From assembly GCF_003149085.1 (NCBI RefSeq), contig NZ_QGDT01000010.1, positions 62,001 through 126,000 on the forward strand: a stretch of DNA of 64,000 nucleotides, given 5' to 3'. This DNA comes from Dyadobacter jejuensis. GTDB lineage: Bacteria; Bacteroidota; Bacteroidia; Cytophagales; Spirosomataceae. Position 1 is the first letter of the stretch; every line of letters begins with the position of its first letter. Positions 8,278 through 18,638 of the stretch are shown here, piece by piece. A program made the translations under genes and the position numbers. The notes under the pieces were generated by a model, which saw only the letters and a list, made by a program, of their open reading frames with translations, did not search any database and had not been told where the DNA came from.

Positions 8278-10017
8278 ATGTTTCAAATAAAAGAACAACC
8301 GACCGTTTTTGACGTCTGCATTGTAGGCTCAGGAGCAGGCGGTGGAATGGCTGCATATCAACTGGCTAAAGCCGGAGCAAAGGTAGCATTGCTAGAAGCC
8401 GGTGGATATTTCGACCCTGCTGACCCTAAGTATATCAATCAACTCAAATGGCCTTGGGAGTCGCCAAGACGGGGAGCGGGCAACCACCGCCCCTTTGGTG
8501 ATTTTGATGCCGCTTGGGGAGGCTGGGAAATTGATGGAGAACCATATACCCGTAAAAATGGCACCCAATTCGATTGGTTTCGCTCGAGGATGCTGGGTGG
8601 GCGTACCAACCACTGGGGGCGCATCTCCCTGCGTTTCGGCCCTAAGGACTTCAAAAGGAAGAGCATCGATGGACTAGGCGACGACTGGCCCATTGGTTAC
8701 GATGATGTAAAACCATATTATGACCAGGTAGATAAGCTGATTGGGATATTTGGAACCGTTGAAAACCTGGACAACGAACCAGACGGTATTTACCTTCCAC
8801 CGCCAGCGCCAAGGTTACACGAGATGTTTATTCAAAAGGCCGGAAAAAAAATCAATATCCCGGTTATTCCATCGCGTCTATCCATTTTGACCCAACCTAT
8901 TAATGACGAACGAGGCGTTTGTTTTTATTGCCGGCAATGTAGCAGGGGCTGCCAGGCCTATGCCGACTTCTCCTCCTCCTCGGTATTGGTGATTCCTGCC
9001 CTAAAAACGGGGAATGTGACGTTGATCAATAATGCCATGGCCCGGGAAGTATTAACCGACCCTAAAACTGGACTAGCCACGGGAGTTTCGTATGTAGATC
9101 GGGAAAAACTTACTGAACATACTATTCTTGCTAAAACGGTTATTCTGGCGGCAAGTGCCGGTGAATCGGCAAGATTATTGCTCAATTCAAAATCTGATAA
9201 ACACCCCAATGGCCTAGCCAACTCCAGCGGAGTAGTAGGACGTTACCTTCACGACTCTACAGGAGCCAACCGGAGTGCATTCCTTCCACATCTGATGGAA
9301 AGAAAACGATATAATGAAGACGGGGTTGGTAGCTTGCATGTATACACCCCTTGGTGGCTCGACAACAAAAAGCTAGATTTCCCTAGAGGTTACCATATCG
9401 AATATGGTGGTGGTATGGGTATGCCTAGCTATGGCTTTGGCTCTGGAATAGAAAGTCTTAATGGCAAATACCCCACCTCCGATGGCACCATGCGCCAAGC
9501 AGGCGGATACGGCGCCAGCCTCAAAGAAGACCACCGTCGCTTTTATGGTGCCCATGTTGGTATGGCGGGCCGAGGAGAGGCTGTCCCCAGTTATGACAAC
9601 TACTGCGAGATAGACCCCAATACGGTCGACAAATTCGGGATACCTGTACTGAGGTTCAACTATAATTGGTCCGATTATGAGATCAAGCAGGCTAAGCATA
9701 TGCAGGATACCTTCGAAGAAATAATTCATTCCTTAGGAGGGGTACCCAATGGTAGCAAACCGGACGCGAGCAATAATTATGGACTGGAAGCACCGGGACG
9801 GATTATCCATGAAGTAGGAACGGTACGTATGGGTAACGACCCAAAGACTTCCGCCTTAAATAAATTCTCTCAAGCCCACGACGCCAAAAACTTATTTGTA
9901 GTGGATGGCGGTTCATTTGTTTCGCAAGCGGACAAAAACCCTACCTGGACCATCCTGGCCCTGTCAATGAGGGCTTCCGACTATATTATCAATCAGGTGA
10001 AAACAAAAAAAATGTAA
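8278..10017 (+). CDS. GMC family oxidoreductase, probable Fe-S-containing sugar dehydrogenase large subunit
   Basis: About 579 residues. An FAD-binding Rossmann motif lies at the N-terminus ([16 protein letters not shown]), and GMC C-terminal signatures at the end (HEVGTVRMG, then [10 protein letters not shown]). Four cysteines are clustered at 215, 218, 221 and 225 ([11 protein letters not shown]), near the place where bacterial FAD-glucose dehydrogenases bind a [3Fe-4S] cluster, so an Fe-S centre is likely. It has no signal peptide. The next gene is a Tat-exported gluconate-2-dehydrogenase-type small subunit, so the pair probably crosses the membrane together. Substrate unknown. No cytochrome c subunit lies beside it. 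Start set at ATG 8278 instead of a TTG two codons earlier. Confidence 0.85.
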   Translation: MFQIKEQPTVFDVCIVGSGAGGGMAAYQLAKAGAKVALLEAGGYFDPADPKYINQLKWPWESPRRGAGNHRPFGDFDAAWGGWEIDGEPYTRKNGTQFDWFRSRMLGGRTNHWGRISLRFGPKDFKRKSIDGLGDDWPIGYDDVKPYYDQVDKLIGIFGTVENLDNEPDGIYLPPPAPRLHEMFIQKAGKKINIPVIPSRLSILTQPINDERGVCFYCRQCSRGCQAYADFSSSSVLVIPALKTGNVTLINNAMAREVLTDPKTGLATGVSYVDREKLTEHTILAKTVILAASAGESARLLLNSKSDKHPNGLANSSGVVGRYLHDSTGANRSAFLPHLMERKRYNEDGVGSLHVYTPWWLDNKKLDFPRGYHIEYGGGMGMPSYGFGSGIESLNGKYPTSDGTMRQAGGYGASLKEDHRRFYGAHVGMAGRGEAVPSYDNYCEIDPNTVDKFGIPVLRFNYNWSDYEIKQAKHMQDTFEEIIHSLGGVPNGSKPDASNNYGLEAPGRIIHEVGTVRMGNDPKTSALNKFSQAHDAKNLFVVDGGSFVSQADKNPTWTILALSMRASDYIINQVKTKKM

Positions 10018-10044
10018 TCACTCAGCCGTATAACAAGTAACAAT

Positions 10045-10683
10045 ATGAAACGTAGAGATTCGCTAAAAGCACTTACCTTTAGTTCACTTGGGTTGGCGTC
10101 GATTAACCCCCAGATGGCTCTGGCCGAGCAAAGGGAACAAGCCAGCGCAGTTGAAACAGGGAATGAGGAGATAGAAATTCCTGCAGGCCGTACCAAGGAG
10201 GAAGCCATTCGTGATGCCAAACTCATGAAGGAGACCTATTTGACGAAGGAAGAATTGGCAACAATTACCGTACTTTCCGATATCATCATCCCTGCCGACG
10301 ATGTATCAGGGAGTGCCAGTAGTGCTGGAGTACCTGACTTTATAGCCTTTATCGTTAAGGATATGCCTCAGCACCAAGTACCTCTTCGAGGTGGACTTAA
10401 GTGGTTAGATATTGAATCGAACAAACGATTTAAAAAGAACTTTGTCAATCTAAGTCACGACCAAAGGATCAATATTGTCGACGACATTGCTTATCCCAGA
10501 AACGCCAAACCACAGTTTAGCCAAGGTGTCGCGTTTTTCACCCTCATGCGCAACCTGACGGCTTCGGGCTTCTACACTTCCAAAATTGGTATAGATGATA
10601 TCGGGTACGTCGGGAACACCCCCAACATATGGACTGGCCCACCGGCAGAAGTTTTAGAACAATACAAAGAATACCTCCCATAA
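10045..10683 (+). CDS. Gluconate 2-dehydrogenase subunit 3 family protein, Tat signal
   Basis: 212-residue small subunit of a membrane-linked dehydrogenase. The N-terminus carries a twin-arginine signal (KRRDSLKAL, hydrophobic stretch, then a cut near ALA-EQ at about residue 28). The body (about 60-200) is the gluconate_2-dh3 domain (ITVLSDIIIPADD, GVPDFIAFIVKD). It starts 27 nt after the GMC gene and must be its partner: in known systems the small subunit gives the Tat signal for both. The gene is closed by a strong bidirectional terminator directly after the stop. Confidence 0.85.
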   Translation: MKRRDSLKALTFSSLGLASINPQMALAEQREQASAVETGNEEIEIPAGRTKEEAIRDAKLMKETYLTKEELATITVLSDIIIPADDVSGSASSAGVPDFIAFIVKDMPQHQVPLRGGLKWLDIESNKRFKKNFVNLSHDQRINIVDDIAYPRNAKPQFSQGVAFFTLMRNLTASGFYTSKIGIDDIGYVGNTPNIWTGPPAEVLEQYKEYLP

Positions 10684-10713
10684 AAAAAGGAGCCCGCTTG
10701 GGCTCCTTTTTTT
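10684..10713. terminator. Bidirectional rho-independent terminator
   Basis: AAAAAGGAGCCC, loop GCTT, GGGCTCCTTTTTTT. Serves the GMC pair on the plus strand and the ABC-F gene on the minus strand (stop at 10718). Confidence 0.85.
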
Positions 10714-10717
10714 ATTG

Positions 10718-12334
<1,617 letters not shown>

Positions 12335-12361
12335 TTAATCTTTTTTTTATGAACGAAAGTG

Positions 12362-12369
12362 CAAAACTA
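12362..12369 (-). promoter_or_regulatory. Candidate -7 element of the ABC-F gene
   Basis: Minus strand reads TAGTTTTG (TAnnTTTG), 30 nt before the ATG. No good -33 match. Confidence 0.4.
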
Positions 12370-12556
12370 CACATTTCGAGATGAATATATAGAATATGAC
12401 CTATTAAAACCGAAGGAATACTTCCAATGGCTGCTCCCCCAGTTAGCCGCCTTAAAGGCCCCAGTCGGCAGGACTATACCTTCGTAGAACCGTCTTAAGA
12501 CGAACGAAATCGGCGCATGACCTAGAAAGCCTAGCCCATTTGGGATGTTATTAACT

Positions 12557-12582
12557 AAAAAGACCGGCACGAGGCCGGTCCT
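12557..12582 (-). terminator. Rho-independent terminator of the beta-propeller gene
   Basis: Minus strand: GACCGGC, loop CTCGT, GCCGGTC, then TTTTTAGTT. It lies about 32 nt after the stop at 12614. Confidence 0.8.
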
Positions 12583-12613
12583 TATAGTAATAACTATTTG
12601 GTTTTATCTTCCA

Positions 12614-13885
12614 TCAAGGAATCACACGTACCGTATGAGCACCTTTACCAAGACTTACCTTCGCATCTTGTTTCTTCAGAGCAGGTGTATCTCCTTTGGT
12701 TACCGTCCAGAACTCTACCCCCCCGTTACCAGTACCAAACTCTAGATATTCGAATACTGTTACGGCGATGTTGGATCCGTCTTTATCGAAGGCTACACTA
12801 CGTGGGTAGATTCCTTCGAAGGGGTAATCGGCCACTTTAGATAGTGTACCATCAGCACCAATTTTGAAAAGATTCAACGATGAACCTACTCCCGATCCTG
12901 GCTCAGTCCATTGTGAACCACTTTTGGCGGCGTTAACCGCTACTAATAGGCTACCGTCAGGGCTAATCGCAAAAGAACCTGGGTTTACTCCAATATTGGT
13001 TTGGCTGGCTATTTTGTGCTCTGCCGAACCATCCATCGAGAAGTCTACTACCAATAACTCTCCTGCCTCTGTTCCCTTGCCTTGGACACTTTTACCGTCA
13101 ACGATGAAATAATGCTTACCATCTGGAGAAAAAGAACCAAAAGTTGGGTTGCTACCTACTTTAATGGTTTTGCCTAGCAAGTCCACATTTTTCAATTTTC
13201 CAGCTTCCCGAATCACCTTATAGATTCCTACCTCGTGGTTATCTAAGGTAAAGGCGATAAAGTCACCAGATGGATGCCATGAAAGGTCTACAATACGGGT
13301 AGTAGAATCGATGGCAGCCGGTAAATTAAGGAAACGAGTAGGCTTACCATCGGCTGCTGTTTCTATAAATACCAACTCTTTTCCAGCTTCGCTGGTAGAT
13401 ATTATCAACTCGTTCTTATTAATATCGATGGACGTAGGATTTTTCCCTACTGGGAATCCAAATTTAGCTTTAGGATCTGCCAAGTTAGAAATATCGACAA
13501 CATATAGCTTCTCTCCGATGGGGAACTCCGACAATATATCTTTGTACTCTGCAGTTCCATCTGCAGGGCGAACTTTATTTTCTAATACAAATGCCAACCG
13601 ACCAAAAGTAGGAACGGCCATTGTTTTGGTATTTCCTATGACCGAATTTGCGATAATACTACTACCTACCCCCTTAGTGCCTCTTACGGCAGGAAACTTA
13701 ATAGTGGTCAATTGATCTTTCGCAGCGATGTCGGTCAATAACTTTCCGTCTACCAAAGCCGAAGCTTCCATGTCACCGTCAGACAAAACAACGATTCCTT
13801 TGGCATTAAAATCAATGGTAGACTGGGCTACGGCTGGCACCGATCCCATGGCGATTAAACCGGCAAAAAGGGCGATTCTTTTCAT
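12614..13885 (-). CDS. Secreted beta-propeller (WD40/YncE-like) protein
   Basis: 423 residues beginning with a Sec signal peptide (MKRIALFAGLIAMGSVPAVAQ, cut near residue 20). The rest is built of repeated blade-like units such as DLSWHPSGDFIAFT, GSFSPDGKHYFIVDG, GSFAISPDGSLLVAV and RSVAFDKDGSNIAVT, typical of seven-bladed propellers of the WD40-like/lactonase group. No catalytic residues of the lactonase family can be confirmed. It probably sits in the periplasm or is surface-exposed. Single-gene unit with its own terminator; role unknown. Confidence 0.75.
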   Translation of the reverse strand: MKRIALFAGLIAMGSVPAVAQSTIDFNAKGIVVLSDGDMEASALVDGKLLTDIAAKDQLTTIKFPAVRGTKGVGSSIIANSVIGNTKTMAVPTFGRLAFVLENKVRPADGTAEYKDILSEFPIGEKLYVVDISNLADPKAKFGFPVGKNPTSIDINKNELIISTSEAGKELVFIETAADGKPTRFLNLPAAIDSTTRIVDLSWHPSGDFIAFTLDNHEVGIYKVIREAGKLKNVDLLGKTIKVGSNPTFGSFSPDGKHYFIVDGKSVQGKGTEAGELLVVDFSMDGSAEHKIASQTNIGVNPGSFAISPDGSLLVAVNAAKSGSQWTEPGSGVGSSLNLFKIGADGTLSKVADYPFEGIYPRSVAFDKDGSNIAVTVFEYLEFGTGNGGVEFWTVTKGDTPALKKQDAKVSLGKGAHTVRVIP

Positions 13886-14122
13886 AAAATTGTTAATAAA
13901 TTAGGTTTAATTATTTAATACAATACATGCCTTATAACATGCCAAAAGAAACTTCAACAGACCGAAATGTCTCATTAAAGTTTCTTTCACGATTCTGCAA
14001 TTTAATAAAAAAATGGGTAAATAGAAGGTTTGGCCTCATTTTATGCCAAATTTCCATCGGGCTACAGCCGTCATTTAGTGGCTTCGAACGGGATAAATAA
14101 ATGGCTGATAAAGCCTAAAAAT

Positions 14123-14158
14123 AAAAATACCCTGATGGAAAACCATCAGGGTATTTTT
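14123..14158 (-). terminator. Rho-independent terminator of rpsT
   Basis: Near-perfect 16-bp stem aaaaataccctgatgg / ccatcagggtattttt with a 4-nt A loop, T-rich on the minus-strand exit. It lies about 20 nt after the rpsT stop. Confidence 0.85.
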
Positions 14159-14178
14159 ATATATTATCTTACTAATAT

Positions 14179-14442
14179 TTATGCAGCAACTGCCAAAGAG
14201 TTAACAAGCTTAGCCAGTTTAGATTTCTGGTTAGAAGCTTTTTTCTTATGAATAATGTTCTTCTTTGCCAAACGATCTAGCATGCTTGAAACGGTCTTGT
14301 ACACTTCAATCGCTACAGTCTTGTCGGTTGTTTCACGCAATTTTTTAACATAAGAACGAGTAGTTTTATGCTGATAACGGTTGCGCAAACGCTTTGTTTC
14401 GTTTGCACGAATTCTTTTTAATGCTGATTTATGATTTGCCAT
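14179..14442 (-). CDS. rpsT: 30S ribosomal protein S20
   Basis: 87 residues, very basic, with the S20 opening [21 protein letters not shown] and a helical C-terminus. It binds 16S rRNA in the body of the 30S subunit. Single-gene unit with a consensus promoter in front and a strong terminator behind, as expected for a highly expressed gene. Assignment is secure. Confidence 0.97.
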   Translation of the reverse strand: MANHKSALKRIRANETKRLRNRYQHKTTRSYVKKLRETTDKTVAIEVYKTVSSMLDRLAKKNIIHKKKASNQKSKLAKLVNSLAVAA

Positions 14443-14481
14443 TTTCTAATGATATATATGAGTCTATTCTCAATCGGTTGA

Positions 14482-14513
14482 CAAAAGTAAGAATAACACT
14501 TTTAATAGACAAA
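14482..14513 (-). promoter_or_regulatory. Consensus Bacteroidota promoter of rpsT
   Basis: Minus strand: TTTG at 14513-14510, 20-nt spacer, TACTTTTG at 14489-14482. Good match to both elements and to the spacing; about 39 nt before the ATG. Confidence 0.75.
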
Positions 14514-14536
14514 CATCATGTTGATTTTTTTGTCTT

Positions 14537-15340
14537 TTATTCTGCCATTTGCTTCATATCGGACGATAAATACTCTGTTAATCGGTTGAAGAGTTCCGAA
14601 CCAGGCACATTTGAAATCAACTCTCCTTCAATGGCTAGGGAAATCTTACCGGTTTGCTCAGAAATAACGATCACAATAGCGTCGGTAGCTTCGCTCATTC
14701 CGATAGCGGCCCTATGCCTGAAGCCTAAGGAGGAAGAAATGTCGATACCGTCGGCCACGGGTAACACACAACGCGCAGCTTTAATACGGCCATCAATCAC
14801 CAATACGGCTCCATCATGAAGCTCGCTGTACTGATTAAACAAGGAAACCAGCAAGGGCTTGGAGAGCTTCGCATCCAAAATATCCCCTGTTTCTATATAT
14901 TTCCCCAAGTCATCCTTTTTATTGATCACGATAAGGGCACCGGTAAAGCTGGCTGCCACCGCTTTGCTGGCCTCTACGATCTCTTTCAAATTTTGTGATT
15001 TTACATCTATTACCGCATTGCCCAGAATCCTTTTCATGATTCCATTATTGGTATATATAGTCGACTTACCGATAATAAGCAGAAACCGCCGTATTTCCTG
15101 TTGAAAAATAACGATCAATGCCACGGCACCTACCCCCATAAAATATTGAAGAATGGCCGTCATAAGCCCCAGGCCCAAACCGCGAACGACCAAGTAGAAG
15201 AAATAAACAAAAAGATAGCCCATAAATACCCTACTGGCTATACTTCCCCGTACCAAAGTATATACCTGGTACAACAACACTGTCACTAAAAAGATATCGA
15301 GAACGTCCGTCCAATGAATATCCAAAAAACCAATCCGCAT
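14537..15340 (-). CDS. cdaA: Diadenylate cyclase CdaA
   Basis: Makes the second messenger c-di-AMP from two ATP. 267 residues: three membrane helices in the first ~80, then a DisA_N cyclase domain (about 100-250) with both signature motifs, DGA (LHDGAVLVIDG, about residue 174) and RHR (GFRHRAAIG, about 207). It follows folP by 37 nt on the same strand; the folP-cdaA pairing is common in Bacteroidota. No CdaR or GlmM gene is adjacent, unlike in Firmicutes. Confidence 0.94.
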   Translation of the reverse strand: MRIGFLDIHWTDVLDIFLVTVLLYQVYTLVRGSIASRVFMGYLFVYFFYLVVRGLGLGLMTAILQYFMGVGAVALIVIFQQEIRRFLLIIGKSTIYTNNGIMKRILGNAVIDVKSQNLKEIVEASKAVAASFTGALIVINKKDDLGKYIETGDILDAKLSKPLLVSLFNQYSELHDGAVLVIDGRIKAARCVLPVADGIDISSSLGFRHRAAIGMSEATDAIVIVISEQTGKISLAIEGELISNVPGSELFNRLTEYLSSDMKQMAE

Positions 15341-15377
15341 AAAAAAGTTAAAAATACCCAGCTAATTTACCAAAATA

Positions 15378-16226
15378 TTATTGTAATGTATGTGTTTCTG
15401 ACCATAGTTTTATAACTTCTACAGCCGGCCGTACATCATGAACCCTTAAAATGGAGGCCCCTCTTTCGATTGCCAGCATATGCAAGGCAGTCGTTCCGTT
15501 CAGCGCATCCTGTGGTGCGCAGCCTAAGGTCCTCCATACCATTGCTTTTCGGGACACCCCCACCAGTATGGGCAAATTTAATGCCTGAAAAGCATCCAAA
15601 TGACGCAATAATTCAAAATTCTGTGCCTGTGTTTTAGCGAATCCAAACCCTGGATCCACAATGATATCGGCTAACCCATCGGCCTCGAGCCGTCGGATCG
15701 TAGGAAGGAGGTCACGAATCACATCTTCCACCACATTCCCATACCCCGTCAGCTGCTGCATCGTTTGTGGGGTCCCCCGCATATGCATCAGTACATAGGG
15801 TACCTTCAGCGCCAAAACCTCCCGCAACATATGGGGGTCCAAAGTCCCTCCCGACACGTCATTAACAATATGCGCACCCTTTGCTACTACTAACTTTGCA
15901 ACTTCTGAACGAAAAGTATCAACAGATATGATAATTTCAGGTAAGAATTTATTAAGCGGTTCGACGACCGGCATCAATCTATCCAGCTCTTCGGACACAC
16001 TGATATCGATCGCCCCTGGACGGGTAGAATACCCACCAATATCAATAAAACTGGCCCCCTGCTCCCACATGCTCCCCGCAATATCGATCAGTTGGTCAAC
16101 AGAGGCTATTCGACTGCCATGATAAAAGGAATCTGGAGTAAGATTTAGTATTCCCATTACCTTAGGGATAGAAAGGTCGACTAACCGCCCACCTACATTG
16201 AGCGTTTTTTTACTAACTTGCGGCAT
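15378..16226 (-). CDS. folP: Dihydropteroate synthase
   Basis: Joins p-aminobenzoate to the pterin pyrophosphate in folate synthesis; target of sulfonamides. 282 residues. The N-terminal signature GILNLTPDSFYHGS (residues ~25-38) and pterin/PABA loop motif DIGGYSTRPGA are present, followed by VDTFRSEV, the NDVSGG region and DPGFGFAKT. The ATG at 16226 lies only 29 nt from the divergent GTG of the DUF1599 gene, so their promoters must overlap each other or the start regions. Upstream of cdaA in an apparent operon. Confidence 0.94.
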   Translation of the reverse strand: MPQVSKKTLNVGGRLVDLSIPKVMGILNLTPDSFYHGSRIASVDQLIDIAGSMWEQGASFIDIGGYSTRPGAIDISVSEELDRLMPVVEPLNKFLPEIIISVDTFRSEVAKLVVAKGAHIVNDVSGGTLDPHMLREVLALKVPYVLMHMRGTPQTMQQLTGYGNVVEDVIRDLLPTIRRLEADGLADIIVDPGFGFAKTQAQNFELLRHLDAFQALNLPILVGVSRKAMVWRTLGCAPQDALNGTTALHMLAIERGASILRVHDVRPAVEVIKLWSETHTLQ

Positions 16227-16255
16227 ATTTAGTTAAGTTAATCAGATAACACGAC

Positions 16256-16795
16256 GTGAAATCCACAGAAGCGGAATATCAGGAAATCATTCAGCATTGC
16301 CAAGATCTTTTTACAAAAAAAAATCAGGATTATGGAACCTCTTGGCGCATACTAAGGCTTCCTTCCATTACTGACCAGCTATATATCAAGGCACAACGCA
16401 TACGTACGATCCAAGAAAAAGGACAACAAAAAGTGGAAGACGCTATAGCTGGTGAGTTTATTGGTCTCATCAACTACTCCGTGATGGCTTTGATTCAAAT
16501 AGAGCTATTGGACACCACAGAACCAGAATCCGACTTAAGCCAGGCCTATTCGCAGGTAGTTTTGGAGGTACAAGAACTACTCTTTAACAAGAATCACGAT
16601 TATGGTGAAGCCTGGAGGGCCATGCGCATTAGCTCCATGACCGACATCATTCTCATGAAACTACTGAGGATTAAACAGATTGAAGACAACCATGGTGTTA
16701 CCTTGGTTTCGGAAGGCGTGAAGGCAGGCTATCAAGACATCATCAACTATTCGGTGTTCTGCCTGATACAGTCCAATGCCCTCCAGACCAACTAA
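16256..16795 (+). CDS. DUF1599 domain protein with internal duplication
   Basis: 179 residues made of two copies of one unit: residues about 6-80 (CQDLFTKKNQDYGTSWRIL ... INYSVMALIQ) and about 98-175 (VQELLFNKNHDYGEAWRAM ... INYSVFCLIQ). This is the DUF1599 family, also named a nucleotide-modification-associated domain; activity unknown. The conserved K-x(2)-DYG and INYS motifs of both copies suggest both are functional. The start is GTG: no ATG fits upstream, and the folP start lies 29 nt away. It leads the plus-strand run DUF1599-DoxX-aroK with gaps of 27 and 37 nt. Confidence 0.8.
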   Translation: MKSTEAEYQEIIQHCQDLFTKKNQDYGTSWRILRLPSITDQLYIKAQRIRTIQEKGQQKVEDAIAGEFIGLINYSVMALIQIELLDTTEPESDLSQAYSQVVLEVQELLFNKNHDYGEAWRAMRISSMTDIILMKLLRIKQIEDNHGVTLVSEGVKAGYQDIINYSVFCLIQSNALQTN

Positions 16796-16822
16796 AGAAT
16801 CTATACTAAAACGACCCTTAAT

Positions 16823-17914
16823 ATGAAGATCCTAGCCCAGATTTCGAGAGTTATAGTAAGTCTATTATTTATCTTTTCAGGCCTAATAAAACTCAACGAT
16901 CCGGTTGGCACACAATATAAGTTAGAAGAGTATTTTGAAGTATTCGCCGCAGACCTGCCTCCGTTTCACGACCTTTTTATGGCCATGGTGCCCTTTGCCC
17001 TTTACTTTTCGGTGTTCTTATGTGTGGCCGAAGTAGTGCTGGGAATTGCCTTACTGCTCGGCTACAAGCCTAAGACTACCTCTTGGCTACTCTTATTGAT
17101 CATCCTATTTTTCACCTTCCTTACCTTCTATTCGGCCTATTTCAATAAGGTGACCGACTGCGGGTGCTTTGGCGCCGCTATAAAACTAACTCCCTGGACT
17201 TCGTTCGGTAAGGATCTCTTCTTACTAGTACTCATTATTATTATCGTCCTTTATCGATCCAAATTCAAAGCGCTGCCTACCGGAATGTTGGTCATGCTCG
17301 CTACGGTAGGCTCCTTGGGTGTGGCCTTTTATGCCCTGCGCCATTTACCCCTTATCGACTTACTACCTTACCGGGTAGGCGCTAGTATTCCGGAACAGAT
17401 GAAGCCGTCGGAAGCCTTTCGGTACCAATATATTTTCGAGAAAAATGGGGAAACCTTTAAGTACGAACAATACCCTAGCGACACCACGCTCACCTATAAG
17501 GATATGGTGGTGTTAAATCCAGAAGCAGCTCCTAAAATCACCGATTATAGAGTCTGGAAGGGTGATATCGATTTTACAGAAGAATCTTTTCAGGGTAAAA
17601 AGCTCTTTGTAATTCTAAAGAACTTTACCGATATCAATACCGCCGCATTGCCTGGCATTCAAAAGCTTATTACTGAACTAGGGAGTTCCGATGTTCAGCC
17701 TATTATACTCAGCTCGGGAAGTAGCGATCGGATAGAAAGCTTTATTGAACAACATCAGCTAAATGCTCCTTATTATTTTGTAGATGGCACTGTTCTAAAA
17801 ACTATTTCTCGGTCCAATCCTGGTCTATGGTTGCTAGAAGACGGTGTTGTCAAAGGAAAATGGCATTATAATGACACCCCTACCGCCCAAGACGTATTGA
17901 CCTTGGTCCGCTAA
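16823..17914 (+). CDS. BT_3928-family DoxX/MauE-like membrane protein
   Basis: 363 residues. The N-terminal half has four hydrophobic segments of the DoxX/MauE type (about 5-140) with the CGCFG motif after the second loop, plus a fifth helix at about 155-175. The C-terminal ~190 residues look like an extracytoplasmic thioredoxin-like or AhpC-like fold without a CxxC pair. Members of this group are annotated BT_3928 family; role unknown, perhaps redox or quinone-linked. It follows DUF1599 by 27 nt and precedes aroK by 37 nt. Confidence 0.75.
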   Translation: MKILAQISRVIVSLLFIFSGLIKLNDPVGTQYKLEEYFEVFAADLPPFHDLFMAMVPFALYFSVFLCVAEVVLGIALLLGYKPKTTSWLLLLIILFFTFLTFYSAYFNKVTDCGCFGAAIKLTPWTSFGKDLFLLVLIIIIVLYRSKFKALPTGMLVMLATVGSLGVAFYALRHLPLIDLLPYRVGASIPEQMKPSEAFRYQYIFEKNGETFKYEQYPSDTTLTYKDMVVLNPEAAPKITDYRVWKGDIDFTEESFQGKKLFVILKNFTDINTAALPGIQKLITELGSSDVQPIILSSGSSDRIESFIEQHQLNAPYYFVDGTVLKTISRSNPGLWLLEDGVVKGKWHYNDTPTAQDVLTLVR

Positions 17915-17951
17915 TTAATTACAGACTCGTTATCTATATAAGGAACTTCTG

Positions 17952-18464
17952 ATGAAAAATATCATCCTAGTGGGCATGATGTCCTCTGGCAAAACCACCG
18001 TAGGCAAACGACTTGCCGCCCGTTTAGGGTATCAATTCATAGACCTCGACCAACGAATCGTAGCGTTGGAGGGTATGGAAATATCTGATCTTTTTAAAAC
18101 TAAAGGGGAAGCCTATTTTAGAGAAGTAGAACTTCGAGCCCTCCTCGAGTTAAAACCAGAAGCAGGCTTGGTAGTAGCTACCGGAGGCGGAACCCCTTGC
18201 TTTTTTGACAATATGACCACCATCAAATCGCTCGGGATTAGTGTATTTCTGAATATTCCGGCGGAAGTGCTGGCCAAACGAATCGAAAAGCATGCCAAGG
18301 ACGACCGTCCGATTTTGTCAGGGGCCGTGTCCTTATTGGGCACTCTAGAGGCAAAAATACGAGAAAGATCCCCATTTTACGCCATGGCCGATTATACGCT
18401 GGAGGGCGAACAACCGGTGGATGAATTAGTGGCCAGAATAGAAAAAGTCCTTTCACAGGCTTAA
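17952..18464 (+). CDS. aroK: Shikimate kinase
   Basis: Phosphorylates shikimate at O3 in the aromatic amino acid pathway. 170 residues, usual length. The P-loop GMMSSGKTTVGKRLA is at residues 7-21, the shikimate-binding Asp in DLDQRI at about 34, FRE at about 57-59, the GGGTP motif at about 80, and the lid arginine region DDRPIL at about 118. Last gene of the plus-strand run that begins with DUF1599. Assignment is secure. Confidence 0.94.
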   Translation: MKNIILVGMMSSGKTTVGKRLAARLGYQFIDLDQRIVALEGMEISDLFKTKGEAYFREVELRALLELKPEAGLVVATGGGTPCFFDNMTTIKSLGISVFLNIPAEVLAKRIEKHAKDDRPILSGAVSLLGTLEAKIRERSPFYAMADYTLEGEQPVDELVARIEKVLSQA

Positions 18465-18501
18465 ATGCCCCCTCCCCTTCTAATGAGAAATATACGCTAC
18501 T

Positions 18502-18610
18502 AAAAAAAGCAGGAACCTGTTTGAATTTTAATAATTGAATTGCTTCTCACAGTGGTAGCCCAAAAAGAGCATCAACAATCATATGGTTAATTTTCAAACA
18601 GGCTCCTTGC
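18502..18610 (-). terminator. Long imperfect hairpin with T run, between convergent genes
   Basis: Arms at 18509-18529 and 18589-18610 match over about 18 of 21 bases (GCAgGAaCCTGTTTGAA type), with a 59-nt loop. On the minus strand the hairpin is followed by seven Ts, so it can end the outer-membrane-protein transcript. The large loop is unusual for a simple terminator. Confidence 0.5.
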
Positions 18611-18638
18611 ATTTAGAAAAAATATTGACTCTATGGTC

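Noticed and set aside
12367..12570. 67-codon minus-strand frame upstream of the ABC-F gene
   Set aside because: Runs through the beta-propeller terminator and the ABC-F promoter element, composition is not protein-like, no motif.
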